A stretch of DNA of 64,000 nucleotides from Harmonia axyridis (taxonomy: Eukaryota > Arthropoda > Insecta > Coleoptera > Coccinellidae), in the NCBI RefSeq assembly GCF_914767665.1, contig NC_059506.1, positions 21,243,825 through 21,307,824 of the forward strand. Reading direction: 5' to 3'. The notes under the pieces were generated by a model. The model searched no databases. It was not told where the DNA came from and was given only the letters and a program-made list of their open reading frames with translations. A program made the position numbers and the translations under genes. Shown here piece by piece: positions 45,763 through 55,539 of this stretch (positions within the stretch are counted from its first letter, which is position 1; each line of letters opens with the position of its first letter).

Positions 45763-45790
45763 TAAACTATTGTTATTGTTATTGTTATCA
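45755..45790 (+). repeat. Microsatellite tail (TATTGT)n ending the RT insertion
   Basis: AATAAAC is followed by three to four units of TATTGT. Short tandem 3' tails like this are usual for CR1/Jockey-type and I-type retrotransposons, which supports the 3' end of the insertion here. Confidence 0.7.
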
Positions 45791-46049
45791 ACCATACAAG
45801 TATCGTTTACCTAACAAATATCACGAAAATGAACAATTTCACAAGTACAGAAGAAAATAGAACTAATCTCCTGAAAAAACTTGGGGAGCATATAAACTGA
45901 ACTGGGATAACAGGAAAAAAGTCCTCGAAAGAGTTCAGAGACAAATATGACATCTGCATGAAATTTTCTTGTTCTCAAGAAAAGTAATCGAAGCTGGTTT
46001 CGTAACCGACTAGCAGGAAAAGACTCAAAAGAAAATGAGCCACTTCTAA

Positions 46050-46292
46050 TTAAAACATATCTCCAAGAGCAACATAGAGGTACTGTAGTTTCTCGCCGCT
46101 GAAATCTTCAACGCTTCTCAGGCCAAATCCCAAAGTCCTCAGAGATGCAGCAGAAATGGCTCGAATATGTGGTCGGAAAGATAACTCACCATCATATGAA
46201 ATACCCTTGATAACAAATGCTTTCTCAATGGTTCTACCCCCAATAGAATAGTGAACTGTTTCAGAAAAAAATTCTAAATGGAAGATAGTCAT
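46050..46292 (-). pseudogene. Non-LTR RT fragment, post-active-site region
   Basis: The minus-strand frame reads IEKAFVIKGISYDGELSFRP, HIRAISAASLRTLGFGLRSV and FSGEKLQYLYVAL. The pattern 'LGV.xDxxLxFxxHI...A..RTLGF..R....F' followed by 'LKxLYxALV' is the segment just after the RT active site in Jockey/CR1-like proteins. It is a different family from the plus-strand RT ending at 45762. Both ends are truncated. Confidence 0.65.
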
Positions 46293-46509
46293 GAATGGAC
46301 ATTTATTGCTAATTGTTACACAATTGGCTGCCTATTTGACAGCCTGCATATCTGATTCCAGTGTCGCAACGTCAGCCAACGATTAATCAATATTCAATCA
46401 TGTATATCGGATCAGAAGACATTTAGTATGATATAGTTAATATTTGATTTTATATACTTAATGAGAGTTTATAGGTCTAAACCTCCTCTCTTCTTTTAAT
46501 AATAGTTCT

Positions 46510-47010
46510 AAAATACACTTTCGGTATAGTTCTATTGAAGGCAGACAGAATGGAAAAGTTTCAACTCAAGGTGTGAACGTTGATGACAAAAGCATACAAG
46601 CACCATCAAAAAGCTGCATTGAAAGACAACACTGCGGAAGAGTAAAGAAAGCAGGGGTTTGAGGGACATCTTGGAATTTGCTCATGGGTAGACAGGCAGC
46701 CTACGAGCATACTTCAAAGACCAAACAAGTACATCAGAGGTCTACAAAACATTGCGTGAAGCAGACGAATCAACTCCTTTACATATTTTATACCACCACC
46801 AGACAATCAAAGAAAAACTGCAAATATAGAGGGAGAAGTCCCTGCATGGAAGACAAATTGAACATGTATCATATCGACAATGAAGCGTCAAATTATTGGA
46901 TTACATCAGGTGGAATGTTTCCAGAAACGGAAGGATTTCTCCTATCCATTCAAGATCATTTGATTTCATTGGCCGATTATTTTAATGAGAATAGGAGTCG
47001 AAAAATTCCG
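46510..47010 (+). pseudogene. R2/R4-type non-LTR fragment, second copy
   Basis: Nucleotide landmarks shared with 38260-38730 include CTTTCGGTATAGTTC, GAACGTTGATGACAA, AAGTACATCAGAGGTCT, TCCAGAAACGGAAGG and GCGTC with AATTATTGG/AACTATAGG, in the same order. Coding is scrambled by frameshifts. The latter part (MEDKLNMYHIDNEASNYWIT, SGGMFPETEGFLLSIQDHLI) is open between 46678 and 47016. No endonuclease part follows. Confidence 0.65.
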
Positions 47011-47019
47011 AAATAAAAT

Positions 47020-47460
47020 GAGCTTTAATATGCATATGTATGACATTGGCAACAAAATAATTCTAGAATATTTTGTCATGAGCAGTTCGATTTTGTATTG
47101 CAAATACTGCACGGCTTATTGAACGATCCTGATTCTTCACTAACTAAAAAAAGTTTTTGTAAAGTTTGCTTGAATTTGTTGACCGCTAAACTTATCGCCC
47201 TCTAAATATTCGATCTTTATCGTATAAGTCCATTTTAAACTCGAAATTCTAAAATAAGAGACATTCTGACGAAATGATCTATTCGAACGAGTGATCAAGA
47301 AAAATGCATAATATTGTCATTTCAATATGAGCAGTCAGTCAGAAGTCAGAAGGAATGACCATAGAATACCTGTATCAAAAAGAAAATACTGCCGATACCT
47401 GTATACCCATAAAGACAAAGTGTGCCCTAACCTTGAAAAGAACACTAGATGAAAATTAGA
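47020..47460. other. AT-rich stretch, no gene seen
   Basis: No domain, repeat end or exon-like segment recognised. Confidence 0.4.
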
Positions 47461-47727
47461 GATGCATTCAAGACAAACTAGTTTGATTTCACCCACAAAC
47501 TTGACTTGACTTGAAAATCACACTTTTTATGTGAAAAAGGTTGACTTGACTTGATTTCTGTAATTTTAGGTTCATCTTGAAATCAAACATCTTCAAACAG
47601 TTTGAATATCATATTGCGCAACATGTCTGGACCTGTACTCTGCTACTCCGCAAATTAGTTAGAGTCCATATTTAGAAGGATGGCTTGTTTCCTTTTTTTG
47701 TAGTTTGTGTTGTGCGTTGAACTCTGA

Positions 47728-48060
47728 ATGTCTGAACCTAAACTTTTTTCATGTAGCTCATGCAGCTCGGAATACGTACCTGAACAAATTGAGTCTGAGT
47801 TTGAAGATCCCCCCAAAAACAAAAAAAAAAAATCTGTGGATGAGGCAAACTTAATCGACAAGAAAAAGAAATATACAGTTTTTTTTTATGTTGTGCCAAG
47901 CGATTCCAAAACAATGAAAATTGGAGAGTGCAAATTATGAAAAAAAAAAAAACAACGGTGTGAAATACCAACAGTGGAACTAGTTCTTTAACGACATTTG
48001 ATGAAGAGCCACAAAAGATCACATGATGTAGAAGTTTCGCAGGAAGCAACACCTTGTAGA
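47728..48060 (+). pseudogene. hAT transposase N-terminus with broken BED zinc finger
   Basis: ATG at 47728 starts an acidic, lysine-rich lead (EFEDPPKNKKKK), then YTVFFYVVPSDSKTMKIGEC with KL and a stop where the second Cys of a BED-type CxxC should be. After two single-base frame changes the same region continues NSGTSSLTTF or, in the other frame, HLMKSHKRSHD, supplying the two His ligands. The order Trp/Phe, CxxC, GTSSLxxH and HxxxxH is the BED finger layout. Poly-A runs near 47820 and 47940 are likely slippage sites. No catalytic domain or dimerisation tail is present. Confidence 0.6.
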
Positions 48061-48470
48061 TCAAGTAGTATTTGTGGTAGTTAATTAGTTATAACGTAAA
48101 ACGTTGGATCCAAAAATTATCAAAATAGTTTTTGGACGGCAGCCCTTTTATTCTTGAAGTTGAAAATATGCAGTTTGTTTTATTGCACTTGTAATTTTTG
48201 TTAGTAGGGCTTTAGTAATCTAGTGTCACATTTATCATTCACAGCTTTTACTTGATTTGTAAGAAGAATTGAAGTACGAAAATAACTTTCCACGAAGAAT
48301 TTTGTAGTGACAAATTGGAGTTGATTAACAAAAAATTTAAATAATGTATTTTATTTTTGTTTTGAATTAATGTAGTTATTCGTTGTACCTACTTACTATA
48401 TTTAACATAAATATTATACCCATTCAAGATATATCTCTACTGAATAAATTATTTTTCAAACTCTTTCAAA

Positions 48471-48957
48471 CTAATAATAATAGGAGATATAGTACATCAA
48501 TGAATTTTTATTCTATATCACTATTCGCTCTACATGTTTCGCCTTACTGAGGCATCTTCAGGAGCTCTGAAATTTGGGAAATTAGTATTTACAATAAGTT
48601 TTCAATGATTCTATACATACCCGTCCAAATTTACAGATATTGAGCAACATACATTCTCTAGTTACGCTGAACAGAAACAAAATTTCGTAGATGTTAAAAC
48701 AAGCGATCAAGTTAATTCCTAATGTATATAATGAAATCTTCGTTTTGTTTCTGTTCAGCGTAACAAGAGAATGTATGTTGCTCAATATCTGTAAGTTTGG
48801 ACAAGTATGTATAGAATCGTTGAAAACTTATTGTAAATACTAATTTCCCAAATTTCAGAGCTCCTGAAGATGCCTCAGTAAGGCGAAACATGTAGAGCGA
48901 ATAATGATATAGAATAAAGATCCTTTTATGTACTTTATCTCCTATTATTATTATACT
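48471..48957. mobile_element. Near-palindromic element, about 210-bp arms, hammerhead-like motif in each arm
   Basis: The two arms (about 48471-48690 and 48735-48957) are inverted copies separated by about 45 bp. Each arm carries CCTGAAGATGCCTCAGTAAG, then GCGAAACATGTAGAGC, on opposite strands. The outer ends are TAATAATAATAGGAGATA and its inverse. There is no coding sequence beyond shadows. The insertion lies within a hAT relic. It could be a foldback MITE or a head-to-head pair of a retroelement end. Confidence 0.8.
48858..48900 (+). ncRNA. Hammerhead-ribozyme-like motif (hypothesis)
   Basis: Seen: GAGCTC, then CTGAAGA, a GCCT...AGGC hairpin with a five-base loop, GAAAC, ATGTA and GAGC. 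In a hammerhead the order is stem I strand, CUGANGA, stem II, GAAA, a short stem III, the cleavage triplet and the second stem I strand. GCTC and GAGC pair as stem I. One extra base (T) sits between CTGAAGA and stem II, which departs from the canonical fold. The mirror copy is on the minus strand near 48530-48575. Catalysis is unproven. Confidence 0.3.
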
Positions 48958-49164
48958 TTAAAATGGATTATGGCCAATTGATTGGAAATTTGTCTTTCAA
49001 ACTAGTTTGACAAACAGTTTGAATTTTCAAACCTGTTACCATTGTCCGGTTTGATTTGACTTGAATCATTTGTTAGAAAGATTGACTTGAGTTTGACTTA
49101 ATTTCAAGTCAAACTCAAGTCAATCTGAAACATTCAAGTCAAATTTGTACAAATTTAATAAAAA

Positions 49165-49425
49165 TAGGATAATTTGTCAAGATTCCTACGAAAAATATTG
49201 ATTCTATATGAAAACGTAAGGATCCAGATGGACAGGATGACATTTATGTAACGACGGTTCAGTTCGTAGAAAAATCTGTATAATGTAATGAACTCATTCT
49301 TTCAAAATAAGTTCCAACTTCCAACTCCTTCAAAAGAAAATTTCTATATGATCTGTATACCCTGCCTTTGATAACTTACTACGTACTCCAATAATATCAA
49401 CACGGTAATAGCTTTAATGAAGAAC
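49165..49425. other. AT-rich stretch, no gene seen
   Basis: Nothing recognisable between the hAT right end and the following GC-richer island. Confidence 0.4.
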
Positions 49426-49429
49426 CCTC

Positions 49430-49760
49430 TGGCGGCAAATTCCGAGTACACCCCCCTTCTGATACCTTCGCTTACGTCTCAAAAAAATTAGCATCGGAAG
49501 TGTTGTGCAGGAAGAGCGGAGGTTGAATTTAGAGCGGAAGCACAGGGAGCTCTTATATCCGCTAAAGACTGGCCTGGTTTACCTATAAACTACCCTTAAT
49601 TCCGACATCCCTCTAAATTACAATCCCCATTCTTTCAGCTTACTTTATCCTCCCTTTACCTTCTAGGGGTAACTAAATAACTGCCCCATTATGTTGCTGC
49701 AGAGCAGGCTACTACACAACAGGGGTTGTCTTTTCGACGTTTATACGGAGACCTGTGACG
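49430..49760. other. GC-richer island, candidate conserved non-coding sequence
   Basis: Balanced composition with AGGAAGAGCGGAGGTTGAAT and GTTGCTGCAGAGCAGGCTAC, against AT-rich flanks. No frame or repeat partner. Confidence 0.3.
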
Positions 49761-50326
49761 TTCAAGAAAAATGATACGAAACGAATTGAGAATTGAGTAT
49801 GGGGTACACAAAATTACATTCTAGATCGATATTAGAGAGAATAAAATCATTGACCACCAATAGGATAATGCCAAGAATAAAAATAATGAAAAATCTTCCT
49901 TATATTTTGTCCATAAACTGAACAGTCTTTTTATCCCCTCATTTATACGACAATACGTCTTTCATTTTCCAAATAAAAAGGAATGAATTCAATTTGCACT
50001 TTTGTCAGCTGATGACCTTAGTTGTCGATGCTTTATTGCTATAAACTAAACTAAAACTAAACTTTTTGTTATCTTATTTCAATCTAGCGAGAAAATTCAC
50101 AAGTGTCATGACATCCTTATGAAATATTTTTAAATGAAGCTTTCCATGAACATTCATTGTGTATTTTATATCTATTTGGAACGAAGAAAGTCAACAACAT
50201 GAAAGTAGAGATATAAAAATTTCCCTTAAGAGACAATAGTTGAATAAACAACAACAGAATAAACCAAACCCAAAAAACGATACGAAGAAGGATTATTGAA
50301 AGTATAGAATTTGATTCTACTCAGTA

Positions 50327-51085
50327 ACAGGCCAATTGAAAAGTATCTGGTCTACCATAGTAAAATACATTTTCGACAAAATTCGATTTTATTATTCAAC
50401 ATAGTTGCCTTCGAGAGCGATACAGCGATTATAGCGATATTCCAACTTTTCGATACCATTTTTGTAGTACGATATGTCTTTCGCTTCGAAATAGGCCTCA
50501 ATTTCGGCTGTTACTTCTTCATTGGCGCTAAATTTCTTTCCAGCGATCGATCTTTAGAGGTCTGAGAACAGGAAAAAGTCGCTGGGGGCCAGATCTGGCG
50601 AATACGGTGGATGCAGAGGCAATTCGAAGCCCAATTCATGTAGTTTTGCCATTGTTTTCATTGATGTGTGACACGGCGCATTGTCTTGATGATACAGCAC
50701 CTTTTTCCTCAAATGGGGCCGTTTTTTGACGATTTCTTCCTTCAAACGACCCAATAACGCTTCCTAGATAATGATCGCTTTTGCTGGTCTGGCCCTTTTG
50801 GAGGTAATCAATGAATATTATACCTTGCGCATCCCAGAATACGGCTGCCATAACCTTGCCAGCTGACTGTTGTGTTTTTCCTCGCTTTGGATTCGGTTCA
50901 TCGTGTGCAGTCCACTCAGCTGACTGTCGATTGGACTCCGGATTGAAATGATGGAGCCATGTTTCATACATTGTCACATATCGATGCAGAAATTCAGGCT
51001 CATTGCACTTGAACAGCTTCAAACACTGCTCAGAATCATTAACACATTGTTGCTTTTGATCGATTGTGAACTAGCGCGGCACTCA
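50327..51085 (-). mobile_element. Mariner element, irritans-like, 5' truncated
   Basis: TA at 50325-50326 precedes the terminus ACAGGCCAATTGAAAAG, matching the right end of the copy at 9108-10367. The transposase reads on the minus strand. Similarity stops at about 51085, inside the N-terminal coding half, so the 5' end and its terminal repeat are missing. Confidence 0.88.
50394..51075 (-). pseudogene. Irritans-type mariner transposase, catalytic Asp lost
   Basis: Recognisable minus-strand segments are WVPR-like at the start, NDSEQCLKLFKCNEPEFLHR, YVTMYETWLHHFNPESNRQS, AEWTAHDEPNPKRGKTQQSA, KVMAAVFWDAQGIIFIDYLQ, then after a frameshift near 50740 KKVLYHQDNAPCHTSMKTMA and HPPYSPDLAPSDFFLFSDL, and the C-terminal EAYFEAKDISYYKNG and RYNRCIALEGN. 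The first catalytic residue is changed: MDETW is MYETW. The second (HQDN) and third (APSD) acidic residues remain. The copy is inactive both by this change and by its truncation. Confidence 0.9.
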
Positions 51086-51089
51086 TTTT

Positions 51090-52390
51090 GCATTTATCAA
51101 ATATAGGAAAACAATAATCACATTCAATAATGAAAAATTCCATATTTACCTCTCTACTTACGTCCTATCCTCAGCAGTAGGAAAAATCAGAGAAATAAGA
51201 TTAAAATTACCATATACTGAACAAAAAAATATTGAATTAATCAGCATTGAAATTAAAAAAACACTGAAAGGATTAAGGCTGACCAAGAGTTAGATAACAT
51301 AAGTTTGTGTATATGCATGAAAAAACTAGAGAGACTACAACAAGAAAAAAGTAATAACGAGAAAATCACTGAATTTGCGTCAGGAGATATTGAACGCTCG
51401 TTTATTCATGCGTCGGAGATCATAGGAATGTATGTTTTATATAAGTTGTCATTCATTATAATGTCATCGTTGTCGGTTATTTTTAACAAAAAACTAAAGT
51501 TCACTCTAGTCCGATCTGTTTTTACGGAAAATGTTTGGCATTTATATCTGCTCACAGAATCAGAAAATCGTACAGCTTGTGGTGCAAACGAAGTAACCCG
51601 AGATTCAGTCTTCATCGAGGGTTGTTGCTTCATACTCAAAGCGCCCCCCATTGTAAAATATATGATACCGAATTGGCGGATTTACATATACATGTGTTTT
51701 ACGAGCAAATCGACCATATCTTCCGATTTGTAGCCAGCCCATAAACCTGAGGTGGAGAACAGATTGAATGCCTACTGGGTTTCGATAAAAAACTGAAACT
51801 GCCTCGGTTATTGCGACAGTCAAGTCTGATTAAATGGGATAATACGGAATTTTAAGTATGGATGGCGGGATATAACGGAGACAGTAATCAGACTTGTTTG
51901 TGATTGACGAATATGAAATGTAGGCTTGAAGTGATTCGAGTTGTGTAAGTTGATCATCAATTTTGATGAGAACATATTCTTGAATCGTAATTGATATACG
52001 GCGGATTTCACAAAACTTTCATCAACCAATAATCTTTAATTGAAATATGATGAAACATTATCAGATTTTGTGTTGTGAGTTAACATAAAAAGGGTAATAT
52101 GTATTTCCATATACTTTTCACTTATATTTTCGGCTTTCTCTTGGAGCCCTCTTCAGGGATCGTTTTTTTTAACATCTTTATTGAAATTTACAACCTACTT
52201 CTCTTGAATATTAAGTATATTTGATTTGCTTCTATCTCTTGTCCATTTTTCAGAGCGATCGCTTCATCTTGGATTCTTCCTGGTAGCACTTACTACTCTT
52301 GTGCAATTGGAATACCATGTCCAATCCTCATATCCTCCGAGAAATGTACTACTAGTTTGACCCTAACACTCTGGAATTATTTCTATCTGA
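51090..52390. other. AT-rich stretch with unassigned open frames
   Basis: Overlapping frames occur at 51305-51733 (plus, 142 codons) and 51406-51823 (minus). The minus frame has more even codon use, but neither matches a family I know. A CTGAAGA...GAAA motif on the minus strand lies near 52128-52166 (see findings). Confidence 0.3.
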
Positions 52391-52394
52391 CTGA

Positions 52395-53244
52395 GAGGCA
52401 ACAGTGTGTGACGATAGATGGTGTTTGTAGTGAGATGCGAAGTGGAATATGGTATTCCGCAGGGGACCGTACTTGGACCGGTGTTATGTGATATCCATAT
52501 TAATAACTTACTGAATATTCCAATTGAAAGAGAAATATTATGTTTTGCGGACGATGCTGTCATTCTCTTTACTGATATTACATGGCAGGGAGTTTACATG
52601 AAGGCTGAAAGGGGACTAGTAGAAGTTAAATGATGGCTAGATTCTCGACTGCTGAGTCTGAATGTTTCAAAAACTAAATATATAGCCTTTGCTTCCACTG
52701 ATTCTGGCTTGCCTTTGTTGAGGTCCATTACCAAGATGTAAATGTGTCTCAAGGTTTATGACACTTAAAAACCTTTCATCCATTTATTAGGCCCTTGTGG
52801 AATCTCAACTGAGTGATAGCCTAGGGCGGCACTTATAAAAACCACATCAATAACTTCGATGTCATTCAAAAGTGGATTTTGAGGAATATCTTAAAGAAGA
52901 ATATATTATTTTCCTCTGACGCATTTTTCACATTGTCCCGAGTTCTAGGTATCATCGGAAAATTTTTCCTCCAAACATTGGCATCTAATTTAAAAAGAAA
53001 CAATGCTAAACTCACTACTCAACTCGACTATGAAACACGAATTATAACCAACTTGACTGTCCCTAAACCACACAAGATATGATTTAAAAGATCATTTATA
53101 TTCCTTGGACCTGAAGTGTATAACGAAGTCCCACCTGAGATCGAAGCCAATTCCGCAGTTTTATTTAAAAAAAGGATGAAAACGTGGCTACTTAATAACA
53201 CACGATTTTATGCGCATAATCTAGTAGACCATCGTACATCTTAA
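52395..53244 (+). pseudogene. Non-LTR retrotransposon RT fragment, FADD intact
   Basis: The plus strand gives VEYGIPQGTVLGPVLCDIHI, NNLLNIPIEREILCFADDAV, ILFTDITWQGVYMKAERGLV, WLDSRLLSLNVSKTKYIAFA, then, after frame changes, ALVESQLS..LGRHL-type fingers-to-thumb sequence, FDVIQKWILRNILKKN, and the C-terminal YNEVPPEIEANSAVLFKKRM and KTWLLNN. The active site FADD is preserved, but domains before GIPQG are missing and several frames are used. A near-repeated 24-bp sequence flanks the fragment at about 52338 and 53523. Confidence 0.75.
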
Positions 53245-53249
53245 AATCA

Positions 53250-53650
53250 CACTCGTCCAATTGTTGCCTACTGCATTTAGTTTTTATTGTATTAGTTTTG
53301 TTTCTTATCGGTCGACGGTCCTCGTCTACTTCTTTTATTTCTAATTATCATTAACGTGTCTATTGTTGTAAAATGATTTATTTTGGTTCAATTATTGTTC
53401 TTGGCCGAGAGAATTCCATATGAGCACGGACAAGTTCAACTTTGGTGCTGGCATTCCCCCGACCATGTTTACTACTGTCTCTCATATATGAAGGAATGAA
53501 GATGATTGAAAAAAATATATCCTTCGAGAAATGTTCTATTAGTTTGACCATAATTTGCAAGTGGTTTTCAAATGATTGCTAAATCATCCAACTTATTATT
53601 ATCTGCTCTGAAAACGAGCACGAAAAATGTAAACATTTCAACGACGTCAG
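53250..53650. other. AT-rich stretch, no gene seen
   Basis: Apart from the repeated GAGAAATGTTCTATTAGTTT near 53523 I see no element or gene. Confidence 0.4.
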
Positions 53651-53660
53651 AGTATACAAT

Positions 53661-54285
53661 TAGGAATTCATCAAGCCATGATATTACTTGAGCTTGATAT
53701 GCACGCGTCCCACGGTATATATTTCTTTGATTTCGTGCGCGCTTATACTTAATAAGGGGATTCCTCGAGCGCCGAGAGACTGAATCATCCGCCAATATGA
53801 CTTTATTAGAAGTTTTCTCACATTTCTATGAAATCTGTTGGCAGATTTTGGTAGTTTCAGAAATATCTTTCCAAACTTGGCCAAAATGGCCAAGCATTTT
53901 TTATCAATGCCAGCATATTCAACTCCTGTTGAAAGACAATATTTCAGAGCTGCTCTTAAAGTTACAAAAACCCGCAATATGTTGGGCGACAAATCTATAA
54001 TATTTATGTGTCTTAGATCCTGGATGGAGAATTATGGAATCAAACAAAGCTTGAAGGTTTCTCAATATTAAGAATCGATATTTTCGGTTCTTGTATACAA
54101 TAAGTATAATAAATAAGTGTCTGTTGCAAGGTTCTATCTCATTTGATCATTTTTTTATTGATGTGACACTACATCATTAAACTGCTAAAAATCAAGTAGC
54201 TTGATATGATTCAAGTACTTGATAAAATAATAAAGTCAAGCTTAAGCCAAGTAACTTGGAAATCAAGCCAAGCCGTAAATCCCTA
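53661..54285 (+). mobile_element. hAT element, deletion derivative with perfect 8-bp target duplication
   Basis: The element begins TAGGAATTCATCAAG and ends CGTAAATCCCTA. Both flanks are TATACAAT (53653-53660 and 54286-54293), the exact 8-bp duplication expected of hAT transposition. Subterminal CTTGA/TCAAG repeats are present at both ends. At 625 bp it has lost nearly all coding sequence except the dimerisation tail. The 5' region is shared with the relic at 1993-2340. Confidence 0.93.
53838..54071 (+). pseudogene. hAT transposase C-terminal dimerisation domain
   Basis: The frame reads FPNLAKMAKHFLSMPAYSTP, VERQYFRAALKVTKTRNMLG and IFMCLRSWMEN. The SxPAxSxPVERxFSxA...KxRNxLxxxxxxxxxxLRSW pattern is the classic C-terminal hAT dimerisation motif, with FSAAGK altered to FRAALK. 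The catalytic core and BED finger are absent. An ATG at 53838 lies upstream by chance; in the parent gene this region would be internal. Confidence 0.88.
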
Positions 54286-54289
54286 TATA

Positions 54290-54900
54290 CAATATTAGTC
54301 GAGCCAAAATTTAACTGTTTCTCCCCAACAAGCACGCAAAAACAGTGTTGAAATAAAAGCTTTTCCAACAACCCCGAACCCAGGCCTCTGCAATAATTTC
54401 CACCGACTCCAACAAGAATCACGGAGCCGTCGATAAGAAAGGCGAAATATGACTTCAATTCTGAAATACGGCCTCTCTCCCAGTTCGATGCATCTTTGTT
54501 TTATGTCCATTTTCCCATATTTTCCCTTCAGTCCCATCCGCTCGCGAACCTATAGATTTTTCACAGCACATGTTTCGACGCTCAGAAAATATTCAAGTCA
54601 TTAAGTAAAAGCTTCTGGAGAGTAATAAATATTTGCAATTTACAGTCGGCCAGCGGTACCGTGAACCCCGATGGGTTCGAGGGAGTGGAATAATTCGATT
54701 GGGCCGCTTTTGAGGGGCGAAATTCATACTACATTTAAACAAGACTTTTTGTCGTTTGCCGAAAGAGATTTTTGATTTATGCAAATATCCCTGTAGGGGA
54801 AAAGAAATGTCGGGATTTAGAATTTATATTTCATTATGAGCTATATCTCACCGAGGCTGGTTTCTGGTCGACCGTTAGGGTTCGAACGACGATGCTTTCT
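54290..54900. other. GC-richer island, candidate conserved non-coding sequence
   Basis: The stretch contains AACCCCGAACCCAGGCCTCT and CGGCCAGCGGTACCGTGAAC-type sequence and three open minus-strand frames of 60-90 codons without recognised homology. It resembles the other isolated GC-richer islands. Confidence 0.3.
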
Positions 54901-55057
54901 GCTTATTTTATTGCTTCAAAGCGCATCTCAAGAGTCTGCATCATGCAAATATTAATTATGTATGAATGTCTGATACAGGGTGTTTGTTAATAAAAGCAGG
55001 GGTTAGTCTGCATAGAATGCAGATTGCTATGTATAACTTTTGTTTGCAAATACTTTG

Positions 55058-55110
55058 TATTAATAATAATAATAATAATATATAATAATAATAATAATAA
55101 TAATAAATCG
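55058..55110. repeat. (AAT)n microsatellite, likely retrotransposon tail
   Basis: About 17 AAT units with one TAT interruption. Immediately downstream on the plus strand, CGTACTTTATTTC is the complement of GAAATAAAGTACG, an AATAAA-type signal on the minus strand, so this is probably the 3' tail of the minus-strand RT fragment at 55188-55433. Confidence 0.8.
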
Positions 55111-55187
55111 TACTTTATTTCAAATCAGATTACATAACAAAATCATGAAAATGAAGTGAAACAGTGTCATATATATATAAATATATT

Positions 55188-55433
55188 TTATCCCGTATAA
55201 CTTGCCATATTATAGGGCCCTAAATTTAATAGGAACTTGTATATTTTCTTCTTGAAAGTTCTGGTGTCCTGAATTGCTTTTATATTGCCAGGCGATGAAT
55301 TGAAAAGTTTCAGGCATCTGTATTCTACTTGTTTTTGGCTTGTTGTTAATTTGAATTTGGGAAATATGTCGTCCAAACTTCTAGTTTTGTGGAATGATTT
55401 TTCATTTCGATATTTTTGTAAGAGATATTCCAA
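55188..55433 (-). pseudogene. Non-LTR retrotransposon C-terminal fragment
   Basis: The minus frame reads SLDDIFPKFKLTTSQKQVEY, RCLKLFNSSPGNIKAIQDTR and TFKKKIYKFLLN. The pattern 'xLFNxLPxxIKxxxxxxxFKKxLxxxLL' is the typical end of CR1/Jockey-type RT proteins. The 3' UTR is short, with AATAAA and an ATT microsatellite tail at 55058-55110. The insertion is 5'-truncated near 55445, so the RT core is absent. Confidence 0.7.
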
Positions 55434-55539
55434 GATACTGGGTGTTAAATTACTGACTATTTATTTATTCCTTTCATGAAATGAAAAAAAAATGGTACGT
55501 CACTGAGTTATTTCGAACCAAACAATTATTACATTGCTC

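Larger units (their letters stand above)
47465..49160 (+). mobile_element. hAT element relic with BED-finger remnant, carrying a nested palindrome
   Basis: The left end near 47465 (TTAGAGATGCATTCAAGACA) and the right end near 49100-49160 both carry ACTTGACTTGA-type subterminal repeats and a CAAACTAGTTTG palindrome (47478, 48998), as in the smaller hAT relics at 1993 and 53661. Only the N-terminal zinc-finger part of the transposase is recognisable. The 48471-48957 palindromic element sits inside. Terminal bases are degenerate and no 8-bp duplication could be confirmed. Confidence 0.6.

Noticed and set aside
51305..51733. 142-codon plus-strand frame
   Set aside because: No family resemblance, overlaps an open minus-strand frame, and has no promoter or splice support. 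Left as unassigned sequence.
55058..55110. AAT run as an independent satellite
   Set aside because: It sits right at the 3' end of a non-LTR fragment after an AATAAA signal, so a retrotransposon tail explains it.
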